In this document: positions 14,001-21,467 of the stretch, one piece after another
Layout of the letters: the number at the start of each line of letters is the position of its first letter
Numbering within the stretch: position 1 is the first letter of the stretch
NCBI GenBank assembly: GCA_947584125.1
Contig: CANPWI010000008.1
Span: forward strand, 1-21,760
Source: an uncultured Clostridia bacterium
GTDB lineage: Bacteria; Bacillota; Clostridia; TANB77; CAG-508
Direction of reading: 5' to 3'
DNA length: 21,760 nt
Program-made: the position numbers and the translations under genes
The notes under the pieces: model-generated
The model's input: only the letters and a program-made list of their open reading frames with translations
Told to the model about the DNA's origin: nothing
Databases searched by the model: none

Positions 14001-14702
14001 TAATACTCTTAATTGTTGTACAAAAAAATTTATATCGTCTTTAGCTGATTTTATTAAACTACTGCCCCATATTGTTTTTCCAAAATCTTCTTCATCATTT
14101 TTTTCATTAAACATTTCTATTTTTTCGTCTAACCATTTTTTTGGAAAAGGCATACTTTGTATGTATGAATAAATATTTAACACTATTTGTTTTAATGGTT
14201 CATCTTCTCTATAACCAGTATATGTATTAAGTAATTTTATGAATTCTTCATCTTCTGCTTCGTATTTGTTTTCAAATAATTCTTCTAATACTTCTTGTTT
14301 TAATATTTCTAATTCAGCCTGCTCTCCTATTTTAAAGTTTGGAGATATGTCTATTTCAAAAAAATTATTTCTTATAACCTCTAAGCAAAATGAATGTATT
14401 GTACTTATGTTTGACTTTGCAAGTAAAACTATTTGTCTTTGTAAGTGTTTGTTTTCTGGTTCTTCTTCAATTTTTTTGTATATTGCTTCTAATACTCTTT
14501 GTCTCATTTCTGATGCAGCTGCATTTGTAAATGTTACTACAAGCATTTTGTCAATATCTAATTTATCTTGTATTATTCTATGTATAATTCTTTCAACTAA
14601 CACTGCTGTTTTTCCACTTCCAGCAGCAGCTGCTACTAATATATTACTATTTTTTTCATTTATTGCTAAAGCTTGTTCGTTTGTCCATTTAACTTTTTCC
14701 AT
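11073..14702 (-). CDS. addA: ATP-dependent helicase/nuclease subunit A (AddA)
   Basis: 1209 residues, usual size. AddA is the UvrD-type 3'-5' helicase and nuclease subunit of AddAB, which resects double-strand breaks for RecA-dependent repair (the RecBCD equivalent). Walker A AAAGSGKT (25-32), motif Ia FTNAAASEMRQRV (58-70), STIHSFC (100-106), DEYQD (near 397), VGDVKQSIYKFRQ (near 422), SIHKSKGLEFP (near 806) and LYVALTRAKEK (near 882) are present. The C-terminal RecB-like nuclease has GIIDLYY, VDYKTDYV and YRNQLEIYKRAL. A very acidic stretch lies at about residues 535-565. It begins with a GAGGAG site. The usual partner gene addB normally sits just upstream in Firmicutes, but here the upstream gene is divergent, so addB must lie elsewhere. 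Confidence 0.97.
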   Translation of the reverse strand: MEKVKWTNEQALAINEKNSNILVAAAAGSGKTAVLVERIIHRIIQDKLDIDKMLVVTFTNAAASEMRQRVLEAIYKKIEEEPENKHLQRQIVLLAKSNISTIHSFCLEVIRNNFFEIDISPNFKIGEQAELEILKQEVLEELFENKYEAEDEEFIKLLNTYTGYREDEPLKQIVLNIYSYIQSMPFPKKWLDEKIEMFNEKNDEEDFGKTIWGSSLIKSAKDDINFFVQQLRVLEKELSKFKELEKFLKIIKIDIANLEEISKLETWDKLYEAINNLSFDRWPTDKKVTNPLKNDAKDKRDKIKDDIKKIKEKIFFVDSKQAKKDIEEMYYILKSLKNIVFDFIEEYSKAKKEKNIIDFNDIEHFALNILVKEDEHGNITTSYIAKKYQEKFAEIAIDEYQDSNMVQEYILLAISKGNNMFMVGDVKQSIYKFRQACPELFLQKYESYKLIEEKKDNDNLKIQLFKNFRSRENVLDFTNLIFQDIMSKELGDIDYNKDEYLNLGADYPKELTKESVQTQIQIIDANKNEDDLKTEYKEDDYDENEDEENEEEEQIEIIENSELEAKWVANEIKKLLNSDMQVYDRKRGYRKLTYKDIVILLRSTKFSAPIFEQEISNLGFPVFSDTSSGYLDTVEIDTIISVLKIIDNPIQDVPMCTVLRSIIGGFTDNELIEIKMINKDITLYESMLKYENLDNANIEIKNKIDNFLQKIEDWRKKSEYIPLDELVWLIYKDTGYYNYVSLLPGGELKIANLKLLFEKAKQYQETSFKGLFNFIQFIEKLKKNNGDFGGAKLIGENDDVIRIMSIHKSKGLEFPIVFLSGTGKKFNLQDLNNKILLHQNLGIGPEYINAEKGIRYNTLPKENIKRIAKLETISEEMRILYVALTRAKEKLIITGVSKNIQKELEEKRVLLESNNSENGKINKNIVNRCNSYLDWIELVMLNNQNNSKDYFTLNIQAKEEILKNCETKDEKEENLYEKIEDVCSKVKLDNKYIEKLSWKYPYDLEINIPTKSSVTKLKENNLQDVVNINYPKFMQEEIEVNSARKGSLIHLCMQRLDETKDYTYKDIQELVNNMENKKIITKKEAECIDINKIMNFIKSNIWQEIKNAKEVYREKPFYINIKAKEIYDVETEENILVQGIIDLYYITKKDEIVLVDYKTDYVENKNEEILKEKYRNQLEIYKRALESALNKKVDKVYIYSTFLNKEISL

Positions 14703-14730
14703 TTTTTTCTCCTCAATTTTGTTTTTTAAT

Positions 14731-14759
14731 AGTATATATTTTTATTTGCTACTTTTCAA
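14731..14759 (-). promoter_or_regulatory. Sigma-A promoter of addA
   Basis: Minus strand: -35 TTGAAA at 14754-14759, 17-bp spacer, -10 TATACT at 14731-14736. It lies back-to-back with the promoter of the divergent gene. Confidence 0.65.
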
Positions 14760-14773
14760 TAAATTATTATAAT
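14746..14773 (+). promoter_or_regulatory. Sigma-A promoter of the divergent ferritin-like gene
   Basis: Plus strand: -35 TTGCTA at 14746-14751, 16-bp spacer, -10 TATAAT at 14768-14773. It overlaps the addA promoter, so the two may compete. Confidence 0.55.
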
Positions 14774-14823
14774 TTTTTTATTTTTGTTTAAAATAATATT
14801 AATATATTTTTTAGGAGGTTCTT

Positions 14824-15270
14824 ATGAATACTGTAAATAATAACGATGAAAATATGAAAGTTTTAAAAGAGATTCACAAAGGTGCAAAAATGGGAATGGA
14901 CGCTATTAGTTATGTATCAGATAAAGTTGGTGATTCTCATTTTAGAGATGAACTTAGTTCACAATATAATCAATATGATGATATTTTAAACAGAGTTAAT
15001 GATTCTTATACAAATTATGGAGAAGTACCAAAAGATAACAATTATAAGGATAAATTTATGTCTTGGATGGGTGTTCAAATGAATACTATGAATGACCAAA
15101 GTAATTCTAAACTTTCAGAACTTTTAATTCAAGGTACTGTTATGGGAATTATTGAAGGAAGAAAAATTTTAAATAATAATCCTAATATTGATGAAAATAT
15201 AAAAAAGACTTTAAAAGATTTTGTTAAACTACAAGAAAATAGTGTAGAAAAATTAAAAATTTATCTATAA
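14824..15270 (+). CDS. Small helical protein, ferritin-like (DUF2383-type) candidate
   Basis: 148 residues; the only plus-strand gene in the window. TAGGAGG precedes the ATG. The sequence is almost all helix without signal peptide: helix 1 near residues 10-32 (MKVLKEIHKGAKMGMDAISY), helix 2 near 37-60 (HFRDELSSQYNQYDDILNRV), helix 3 near 83-113 (NDQSNSKLSELLIQGTVMGIIEG), helix 4 near 125-147. Four helices with conserved-looking Glu, His and Asp at matching places (EIH, GDSHFRDEL, EGRK) recall DUF2383/ferritin-like bundles, but I cannot confirm metal ligands. Related small proteins in clostridia are annotated only as hypothetical. It is transcribed alone, towards the mscS-family gene, and ends at a shared hairpin terminator. 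Confidence 0.75.
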   Translation: MNTVNNNDENMKVLKEIHKGAKMGMDAISYVSDKVGDSHFRDELSSQYNQYDDILNRVNDSYTNYGEVPKDNNYKDKFMSWMGVQMNTMNDQSNSKLSELLIQGTVMGIIEGRKILNNNPNIDENIKKTLKDFVKLQENSVEKLKIYL

Positions 15271-15281
15271 ATTTTTATATT

Positions 15282-15323
15282 AAATGAAATAAGCTATATC
15301 AAAAGATATAACTTATTTCATTT
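15282..15323. terminator. Hairpin shared by convergent genes
   Basis: Nineteen-base arms (15282-15300 and 15305-15323) around loop aaaa, with a single mismatch that becomes a G-U pair in the minus-strand RNA. It lies just after the plus-strand gene (TTTTTA follows) and contains the stop codon of the MscS-family gene (15313-15315), so it can serve both. Confidence 0.75.
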
Positions 15324-16371
15324 TTATTACATTATAATTATTTACAAGTTCTATATTTTCTTCTTTAAGAATTCTTAATATTTTTATGTTTATACTTTCT
15401 TTAAAATCTAAAAATTCTGTAGTATCTACTATTTTTGTATATAAATAAATATTTATATTTATACCTTTGTCGGTAACATTATTTAAGTGAACATTAATTG
15501 TGTCTTCTATTACAAACCTATTGTTTATTAATTCTTCTTTAATTCTTTCTATTACTATTTCTAGTTTATCTATGTTTGTATCTGGTCTGACTAATAAATC
15601 TAATTCATATCTTCTTTTTTCCATTTTTGTATAGTTTATTACATTTCCTTCTGATATTTTATTATTTGGAATTGTTACTAATGTATTATCTAATGCTCTA
15701 ATTCTTATAGCTCTAAAAGACATATCATCAACAGTTCCTTCTATATTATCTATTTTTACATAGTCTCCAATCATAAAAGGTTTATCAAAAAGAAGAACTA
15801 TACCACTAAATAAGTTTTTGGCTATATCTTGTGCTGCAAGTGCAATAACAACACTACCTATACCTAAGCCTGTAATAATTCCTGATAAATCATATCCTAG
15901 TTCAAAAATTATCATAAATCCTGCAATTATATAAATAATAGTTCTTATTACTTTTCCTATAAAATCTGTTGCTTTGTTGTTTGTAGTTATCTTGTCGTTT
16001 TCTTTCATTCTTTTCATTAATTTAGATTTTGGTGTCAAACAATTTCCAAGTGCATTTGCTACTGTTATTATTAAGCATATTCTAAATATTTTTGTTATCC
16101 AAAACATTGGTTGTTCAGGTATTTTTAAAAAGCTTATAGCTATATATGAACCAATTAATGAGAATATTCTTTTTAATGGCTTATACAATACATTTTCTTT
16201 AATTTTTTTATTATCTTTTACCTTCATATTAAATATTTTTATTATCACATAAGATAATAAAGAACTTAAAATTTTAAATATTATAAAAATTCCTATAGCA
16301 ATTAGTATGTCTATTAATAAATTTGTGTCTATATTATTTTTAAATTCCATAATTGTATTTAATTTTTCCAT
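15313..16371 (-). CDS. MscS-family mechanosensitive ion channel
   Basis: 352 residues from the ATG at 16371, chosen for its ideal AAAGGAG site; an in-frame ATG at 16410 has none. MscS channels open under membrane tension and release solutes after osmotic downshock. Several membrane helices are visible: LIDILIAIGIFIIFKILSSL, RIFSLIGSYIAISFL, IFRICLIITVANAL, then TM3 with the pore-lining Gly/Ala pattern (SGIITGLGIGSVVIALAAQD). The beta domain follows directly (NLFSGIVLLFDKPFMIGDYVKI, then GTVDDMSFRAIRIRALDNT and VTIPNNKI), then the alpha/beta cage domain. This is the core MscS layout with extra N-terminal helices, as in YnaI/MscM-like members. It is monocistronic, between the rplM-rpsI operon and a convergent gene. 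Confidence 0.93.
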   Translation of the reverse strand: MEKLNTIMEFKNNIDTNLLIDILIAIGIFIIFKILSSLLSYVIIKIFNMKVKDNKKIKENVLYKPLKRIFSLIGSYIAISFLKIPEQPMFWITKIFRICLIITVANALGNCLTPKSKLMKRMKENDKITTNNKATDFIGKVIRTIIYIIAGFMIIFELGYDLSGIITGLGIGSVVIALAAQDIAKNLFSGIVLLFDKPFMIGDYVKIDNIEGTVDDMSFRAIRIRALDNTLVTIPNNKISEGNVINYTKMEKRRYELDLLVRPDTNIDKLEIVIERIKEELINNRFVIEDTINVHLNNVTDKGININIYLYTKIVDTTEFLDFKESINIKILRILKEENIELVNNYNVIKMK

Positions 16372-16440
16372 AACTACTCCTTTTAACTTTTTCTTATGTA
16401 ATTTTAACATATATTTTTTTGTATTTCTACATTTTTTTAT

Positions 16441-16473
16441 AAAAAAAGCAGTAATGCCAATGATTACCGCTTT
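16441..16473 (-). terminator. Intrinsic terminator of the rplM-rpsI operon
   Basis: On the minus strand AAAGCGGTAAT (16473-16463) pairs with ATTACTGCTTT (16455-16445), with one G-U pair and a 7-base loop, followed by a T run. It begins 23 bases after the rpsI stop. Confidence 0.85.
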
Positions 16474-16495
16474 GTATATAGTTTTTTTGCCATAA

Positions 16496-16903
16496 TTATC
16501 TTTTTGAGAATTGTGGTGCTTTTCTTGCTTTCTTTAAACCATATTTCTTTCTTTCTTTCATTCTTGGATCTCTTGTTAAAAATCCATTTGCTTTTAAAGT
16601 TGGTCTAAATTCTGAATTTGCTTCATTTAAAGCTCTTGCTATACCGTGACGAACAGCTCCTGCTTGACCTGTAAATCCACCACCTGTTACTTTACAAATA
16701 ACATCATATTTGTTTAATGTATCTGTTGCAACTAATGGTTGTCTAACTATAACTTTTAATGTTTCCATACCAAAGTATTCTTCAATGTCAACTCCATTAA
16801 TTGTTATTTTTCCTGTTCCTTCTACTAATCTTACTCTAGCTATAGAACTTTTTCTTCTACCTGTACCATAGAACATTATTTTTTCTGATTTTGCTTTAGG
16901 CAT
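16496..16903 (-). CDS. rpsI: 30S ribosomal protein S9
   Basis: 135 residues. S9 lies in the head of the small subunit and its C-terminal tail reaches the P-site tRNA. Visible hallmarks: YGTGRRKSSIARVRL (13-27), the GGG-containing middle GGGFTGQAGAVRHGIARAL (74-92), and the basic tail KERKKYGLKKARKAPQFSKR ending in the invariant SKR. AGGAGGAAG precedes the ATG. It follows rplM by 21 bases, the standard bacterial rplM-rpsI pair. Together they share the promoter at 17473-17501 and the terminator at 16441-16473. Confidence 0.98.
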   Translation of the reverse strand: MPKAKSEKIMFYGTGRRKSSIARVRLVEGTGKITINGVDIEEYFGMETLKVIVRQPLVATDTLNKYDVICKVTGGGFTGQAGAVRHGIARALNEANSEFRPTLKANGFLTRDPRMKERKKYGLKKARKAPQFSKR

Positions 16904-16924
16904 TTTTATACTTCCTCCTTAAAT

Positions 16925-17359
16925 TTAAAAATTCCAAATTTCTGGTTTTTGAGCTTGATTTTCATGTTCACTACCTGCATAAACTCTTAATTTCTTTAAA
17001 GATTGTCTTCCTAAACTATTGTGTGGAAGCATTCCTTTAACAGCTAACATCATTGCTTTTTCTGGTTTATTTGCTAACATATCTTTTGCAACTGTTTCTT
17101 TCATTCCACCAATATATCCTGAATGATGTCTATAAATTTTTTGATTTAATTTATTTCCTGTTAAAATAACTTTATCACAGTTTATTATAATTACATGATC
17201 ACCAACATCCATATTAGGTGTGAAAGTTGGTTTATGTTTTCCTCTTAATAGTTTTGCAGCTTCTGTTGCAACTCTACCTAATGGTTTGTTTTCTGCATCA
17301 ATAATGTACCATTTTCTTTCAATTTCATTTTTCTTTACACTATATGTAGTATTATTCAT
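16925..17359 (-). CDS. rplM: 50S ribosomal protein L13
   Basis: 144 residues from the ATG at 17359, which has a GGAGGG site at 17371-17376; an ATG at 17386 is in frame but upstream of that site. L13 is an early-assembling large-subunit protein and in several bacteria represses its own operon. Visible family signatures: KWYIIDAENKPLGRVATEAA, LRGKHKPTFTPNMDVGDHVI, KIYRHHSGYIGGMKE, and AVKGMLPHNSLGRQ followed by KKLRVYAGSEHEN. Spacing and order with rpsI are standard. The leader upstream carries a conspicuous hairpin that might mediate autogenous control. Confidence 0.98.
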   Translation of the reverse strand: MNNTTYSVKKNEIERKWYIIDAENKPLGRVATEAAKLLRGKHKPTFTPNMDVGDHVIIINCDKVILTGNKLNQKIYRHHSGYIGGMKETVAKDMLANKPEKAMMLAVKGMLPHNSLGRQSLKKLRVYAGSEHENQAQKPEIWNF

Positions 17360-17418
17360 GGTAATAAATACCCTCCATTCATTCAATTATTATTATTTGT
17401 ATATTAAATTTCGTAATT

Positions 17419-17444
17419 TTTAAACTACCGGGGAGAAGTTTAAA
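17419..17444 (-). promoter_or_regulatory. Hairpin in the rplM leader (possible L13 autoregulatory element)
   Basis: Perfect 8-base arms TTTAAACT/AGTTTAAA (17419-17426, 17437-17444) enclose a 10-base loop that is GC-rich (UCUCCCCGGU on the minus strand), unusual in this leader. The loop CUCC could pair with the GGAG of the rplM ribosome site about 50 bases on. L13 leaders of this kind are known in Firmicutes; I cannot check it against the known covariance model. Confidence 0.45.
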
Positions 17445-17472
17445 ACTACTCTTTTAATACAATTGCTTTACT

Positions 17473-17501
17473 ATTTTATTACAAAATTCTTAAAAAGTCA
17501 A
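17473..17501 (-). promoter_or_regulatory. Strong sigma-A promoter of rplM-rpsI
   Basis: Minus strand: -35 TTGACT at 17496-17501, 17-bp spacer, -10 TAAAAT at 17473-17478. The predicted leader is about 105 bases. An inverted repeat TTACAAAAT/ATTTTGTAA (near 17479-17487 and 17503-17511) flanks the -35 and may be an operator or the end signal of the operon upstream. Confidence 0.85.
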
Positions 17502-17521
17502 GATTTTGTAATAATTTTTTA

Positions 17522-17992
17522 TTATATATTATATTTAGATACTATACTTTCATCTAAATAATTTTTATAAAGCTCAGGATTTTCTCTAATTTTTGTTGCA
17601 CAAATTGGTACAACATTTCTTTTATTATCTATTCTTCTATCTTGTATATTCATTTTTTCAGCTACATATTTTCCATATTCTTCACTACTATAAAAATGTG
17701 TAACTGGTATTTCTCCTATTATTTTTTTTAAATAATTTGTTTGTATATTTACACTTTCTTCATCTAATCCATATTTACTAGGTGGATTTTTTGCATATAT
17801 TATTTTAGCTTTTGGATATAAATTTTTTATCCAATTTGCTCTTTCTTCTATAGGAATTTTTATTTTATCAGTTTCATATATAACTATATAAAATTCATCC
17901 ATTTCCTTCATTGCTGTTTCAATTAAATATTGATGTCCTTTATGTAATGGTGCAAACTTTCCTATAGTAAAACCAATATTTTTACTTTCCAT
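17522..17992 (-). CDS. NadR-like nucleotidyltransferase (cytidylyltransferase-like fold)
   Basis: 156 residues. The N-terminus IGFTIGKFAPLHKGHQYLIETA carries the HxGH motif (His17, His20) and the C-terminal part ICATKIRENP (130-139) matches the second nucleotide-binding motif (usually ISxTxIR; here Cys replaces Ser at the third position). This is the NMN adenylyltransferase-like domain of NadR, without the kinase domain or the DNA-binding domain. The expected reaction is transfer of a nucleotide to a phosphorylated substrate, such as NMN to NAD, but in this position (last gene of a four-gene glycosyl/acyltransferase operon, 7 bases after the acyltransferase) it may activate an envelope precursor instead. 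Substrate is not predictable from sequence. Confidence 0.8.
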   Translation of the reverse strand: MESKNIGFTIGKFAPLHKGHQYLIETAMKEMDEFYIVIYETDKIKIPIEERANWIKNLYPKAKIIYAKNPPSKYGLDEESVNIQTNYLKKIIGEIPVTHFYSSEEYGKYVAEKMNIQDRRIDNKRNVVPICATKIRENPELYKNYLDESIVSKYNI

Positions 17993-17999
17993 ATTACAA

Positions 18000-18785
18000 T
18001 CACTCTTCTATTTCTTTTCTTTTATACACAATATATTCTATATTACTATTTTCTGCTCTTTTACACATTTGTTTATAAACTCTATCTCTTAACTCTTTTT
18101 TTGCTTCTTTATTTGATAAGTTTTCATTTTTAAAAAATGGTCCATCTATATATGTTACAATTTTTACTTTGTCATTATTTTTTCCATAACTTTGATATGT
18201 ATTTGTCATACAAAATACCGCTGTATTTAATTCTATAGGATATTTAAAGGATACATCTTTAAATGGTCTTATTTTAGTGTAGTATGGCCAAATATGTGCT
18301 TCTGGATAAATTGTTATAGAGCGTTTTTTTTGTATTTTTTCCTTTATTGCTTCTAAAAAATTTTTCATTGCACCTTTATTTCCAGGAACAGGCAAAGCGC
18401 CTAGCATTTGTACAAAATTCCCTAAAAATTTTATTGAAACATTTTCTGGATTTACAATAAAATAATTTCTTTTAGGATAGTTCGCTAGGCTTGGTATAAA
18501 TGTATCTGCAAAACTTTGAGTATGATTTACATATATAAAATATCCTTCATTTTTATATTTTTTTAATTTTTCTTTACCAACAAATTTAATTTTAAACTTA
18601 ATTTTTGAATATAAAATCTTTATTGGCATTGTAAGAATGTTTTGAAAAATATATGAGCATAATCTCCAAATTGGATTTTTATGTATATATTTATAGTTTT
18701 CGTCTATTATTCTTGGAATTATTTTTGCTTCTGAAAATTCATCATTAAGTTCGTCTTCATAATATATTACTTTTCCTTTTTCCAT
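18000..18785 (-). CDS. PlsC-like lysophospholipid acyltransferase
   Basis: 261 residues. Acyltransferase domain of the PlsC/GPAT type: block I NHTQSFAD (87-94), block II around FVQMLGALPVPGN (124-136), block III IYPEAHIWPYY (159-169). It should transfer an acyl chain onto a glycerolipid or similar lipid at the membrane. The catalytic histidine and aspartate are separated by five residues (His88, Asp94), not the usual four. The usual PEG of block III is PEAHIWP, similar to PEQSMWW in the fused enzyme upstream, so both belong to one subgroup. No clear N-terminal membrane helix; residues 40-60 are mildly hydrophobic. It is joined to the fusion gene by a 3-base gap. Confidence 0.85.
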   Translation of the reverse strand: MEKGKVIYYEDELNDEFSEAKIIPRIIDENYKYIHKNPIWRLCSYIFQNILTMPIKILYSKIKFKIKFVGKEKLKKYKNEGYFIYVNHTQSFADTFIPSLANYPKRNYFIVNPENVSIKFLGNFVQMLGALPVPGNKGAMKNFLEAIKEKIQKKRSITIYPEAHIWPYYTKIRPFKDVSFKYPIELNTAVFCMTNTYQSYGKNNDKVKIVTYIDGPFFKNENLSNKEAKKELRDRVYKQMCKRAENSNIEYIVYKRKEIEE

Positions 18786-18788
18786 ATA

Positions 18789-20594
18789 TTAAGCTTCCTT
18801 TTTTTCACTTTCAGTTGTATATTGTAATGGAACTTTATAAAAATCTTCATATACTGCTTTCCATACCTCAGCATTTTTTTCTTGCATTATTTTCATATTT
18901 TCTTTAATACTTTTATCTTCTACTGGATATATTGGTTCTTCTATATTTACATAGTATTCCATAATAGGGAAACCATCATCACCAATTATATCTGTTTCTT
19001 TTAATGTTATAAATATTGGAATTACAGGTACATTATTTTTACTTGCAAATTTGTATGCTCCTACTTTTAATGGTTTTGGTTTTCTATAGTTCCACCACAT
19101 ACTTTGCTCTGGATAAATTAATATAAACTCTCCTCTTTGTAAAATTTTATCTACTGCATTTAAAAATTTTTCCATAGTTTTTGTATTTGAACTTAATGGT
19201 AATGTTTCTGTATTTCTAAATAAAAATCCATAGAAGCCTGGGAAATTTGTATAATTTCCTTCTCTTATTACTTTATATAATTTTTTATTTTCTTCTTTGT
19301 AATGTTTTGTTTGTCTATATACAGTTTCAACTGTGAAAGAATCGAATGGATTGAAATGATTACAAGTTATAACTCCTCCAGTTGTTACTTTTTCTAAATT
19401 TTCAAGTCCATTTACCTCTTTTATTATAACTTTATTCTCTTTTACTAATTCATTGAAAAATCTTTCTGCCATTTTGTTTGCAACTTTTGCTTTTATTCTA
19501 CTTGATGCTTTTTCTTTTAAATAATCTACTTTATCTGGTTCTAAAACTACTGCAGGTGGATCATCTTCTGGGTCTACATCAAATATTCCATTTTTCTCCA
19601 TTTCTTCTATTTTTTCTTGTATTTTGATTCTTTCTTGTGATTTTTCTATATTTACCTCACTTGGATTTCTATATCTTCTATCATCACCTACACAATCTGA
19701 TTCGCTTTGTGCAAGTTCTTTTAGTTTTAAAAATCTTTCTTTATCATCAAATCTTTCTTCTTCTGTATATTCTTCTTTTATTTTTAATATTTTATCATAA
19801 TACTCTGTTTTTTTAGCATATTTCCAAAATATTTCGTTATATAAAATATCATCAAAATGCCATGGTTTGTATGATAAATTATAATGTATTAATTTAATAT
19901 TTTTTTCATCTACAGATGCTCTTGCAATAGGCATTCTATTCCAATTACTATCTATAAGAAGTACTCTTCCTTTGCAAAGTCTGTTTAAATAATCTTGGTC
20001 TTGAGCAACTGCAAACTTTATTTTATCTAGTGAATATATGAATTTTTCTTGAAATTTAAATTTTCTAAGCTCATCTAAATTCATAAGTAATACGCCTGCA
20101 TTAAAATAATTTTTATATGAAGCAACTCCTACTACCTTTTCAGCATATTCTCTAAATACTTCCATAGTTTGTATTACATCATCTGGAGCTGCTGCAACTA
20201 AGTTTGTTCCCATATCTATGTTATATAAATTTGCTACATCTGTTAGAAGAACAATATCACTATCTAAATATAATGCTTTTTTATATTGTGGATATAAATT
20301 TGGTATAAATAATCTAAAATATGTTGATTTTGAATAATAATCTCTTGTATATAATTTATCTTTTATTTCTTTAATATAATAATTTAAATCTACAAATTCT
20401 ATATTTATATTTTTTCTTTCATATTTTTTTATTTTATTTTTGTTTTCTTCGCTAATATTGGTATACAATATTTTTAATAAATAATAATATTCTTCTGAAG
20501 AATTATCTATAATCGACTGTAATGTTACAGCTAAAAAAGGCATATATTCATCATCTACTGCAAAAAATATAGGTAGTGTTTCTTTATTTTCCAT
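18789..20594 (-). CDS. GT8 glycosyltransferase fused to a PlsC-like acyltransferase
   Basis: 601 residues with two enzymes in one chain. Residues 7-270 are a GT8 glycosyltransferase: IFFAVDDEYMPFLAVTLQSI (9-28), the metal-binding DSD (111-113, LYLDSDIVLL), FNAGVLLMNLDEL (164-176), QDQDYLN (198-204) and HYNLSYKPWHF (237-247). GT8 enzymes use UDP-glucose or UDP-galactose and retain the anomeric form. Residues 270-365 are a charged linker with coiled-coil character. Residues 370-590 are an acyltransferase with HFNPFD (413-418, HX4D), a block II around LFRNTETLPL and IYPEQSMWW (493-501). Both catalytic motifs look intact. The likely product is an acylated glycolipid or glycosylated lipid. It starts 2 bases after the broken GT8 gene. 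Substrates are unknown; the fusion itself is seen directly. Confidence 0.9.
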   Translation of the reverse strand: MENKETLPIFFAVDDEYMPFLAVTLQSIIDNSSEEYYYLLKILYTNISEENKNKIKKYERKNINIEFVDLNYYIKEIKDKLYTRDYYSKSTYFRLFIPNLYPQYKKALYLDSDIVLLTDVANLYNIDMGTNLVAAAPDDVIQTMEVFREYAEKVVGVASYKNYFNAGVLLMNLDELRKFKFQEKFIYSLDKIKFAVAQDQDYLNRLCKGRVLLIDSNWNRMPIARASVDEKNIKLIHYNLSYKPWHFDDILYNEIFWKYAKKTEYYDKILKIKEEYTEEERFDDKERFLKLKELAQSESDCVGDDRRYRNPSEVNIEKSQERIKIQEKIEEMEKNGIFDVDPEDDPPAVVLEPDKVDYLKEKASSRIKAKVANKMAERFFNELVKENKVIIKEVNGLENLEKVTTGGVITCNHFNPFDSFTVETVYRQTKHYKEENKKLYKVIREGNYTNFPGFYGFLFRNTETLPLSSNTKTMEKFLNAVDKILQRGEFILIYPEQSMWWNYRKPKPLKVGAYKFASKNNVPVIPIFITLKETDIIGDDGFPIMEYYVNIEEPIYPVEDKSIKENMKIMQEKNAEVWKAVYEDFYKVPLQYTTESEKKEA

Positions 20595-20596
20595 TT

Positions 20597-21437
20597 TTAA
20601 ATCCCCATTTCTACTTTATTTTTAAATTTATCTTTTAATTCCAAATATTCTTCTAAATCTTTATCAAAACTATGACATTTTAGTATTTTATGTACCTCAT
20701 CTACATTCCATTGCTTATAATTTTCTGTATGTGGATATGGTAAAAGCATTAATCTTTTACAAAAATGACATATTACTGTATCTTCTCTATTAAACTTTGC
20801 TTGTTCGTTATATATTCTAGGTAAAATCTTTTTCTTTGTAGTAGACCAATATATAGCATCTTGGTCTGCAAATAATAGTTTTTTAGTTTTTATCATAGTT
20901 CTTGCTTTTTCTAAAAGACCGAGTTTCCTTTATTTTTTTCGTGTTTAATAATAACATTCCTGCATTTATATAATCTGGTCTTATTAGTTTTGAACCATAT
21001 TTTTCTTTTACAGCTGCATATTCATATTCATCTATATCTATATTATAAAGCTCAGAAATATCTCCATGTGCCATCATATCAATATCTAAATATAAAATTT
21101 TATCTGGAATATTTTCTATTTTATCAGCAAATAACCTTAAAAGTGTATATGGCGTACAATATGCATTTTCATTTTTACAATTTTTAAATTCTTCTTCATA
21201 AATTTTTGTTACATCTATTTTTGTAACTTTATTATCTATGTTTTTTGATTTTGCAACTCTTTCTAAAAAATCTATTTGTTCATCATCAATTTCTTCATAT
21301 TCTGGTTTTAACCTTGTGAGATTCATTGTAAAAACATAACAGTTAATAGGTTCTTTTGTTCTATTGGTAATTGATATTATTTGTGTAAGAGCTCCATCAA
21401 AAACCTTTTTATTTCCACACCAAAGTATATTTATCAT
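20597..21437 (-). pseudogene. GT8 glycosyltransferase split by a one-base frameshift
   Basis: Two adjacent frames are one GT8 gene. The first (21437 to 20883) has the N-terminal half: INILWCGNKKVFDGALTQI, the DxD-type LYLDIDMMAHGD, and INAGMLLLNTKKIKE, then runs into nonsense. The second (20597-20896) has the C-terminal half: LLFADQDAIYW and DTVICHFCKRLMLLPYPH, matching GT8 QDQD and H-x motifs. Removing one A from the AAA at 20924-20926 (TTT on the plus strand) joins them without a stop as NTKKIKELGLLEKARTMI. The rest, about 279 residues, is complete and not decayed, so this is a recent mutation, a phase-variable state or a sequencing or assembly error. The start has an AAGGTGG site and the promoter at 21468-21496. 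It is the first gene of the envelope operon. Confidence 0.85.
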
Positions 21438-21467
21438 TTTCCACCTTTTATTTTTTATATTTTTACT

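Noticed and set aside
20597..20896. Independent 99-residue gene
   Set aside because: Its residues match the C-terminal half of GT8 enzymes and join the upstream frame when one A is removed; the apparent start is internal.
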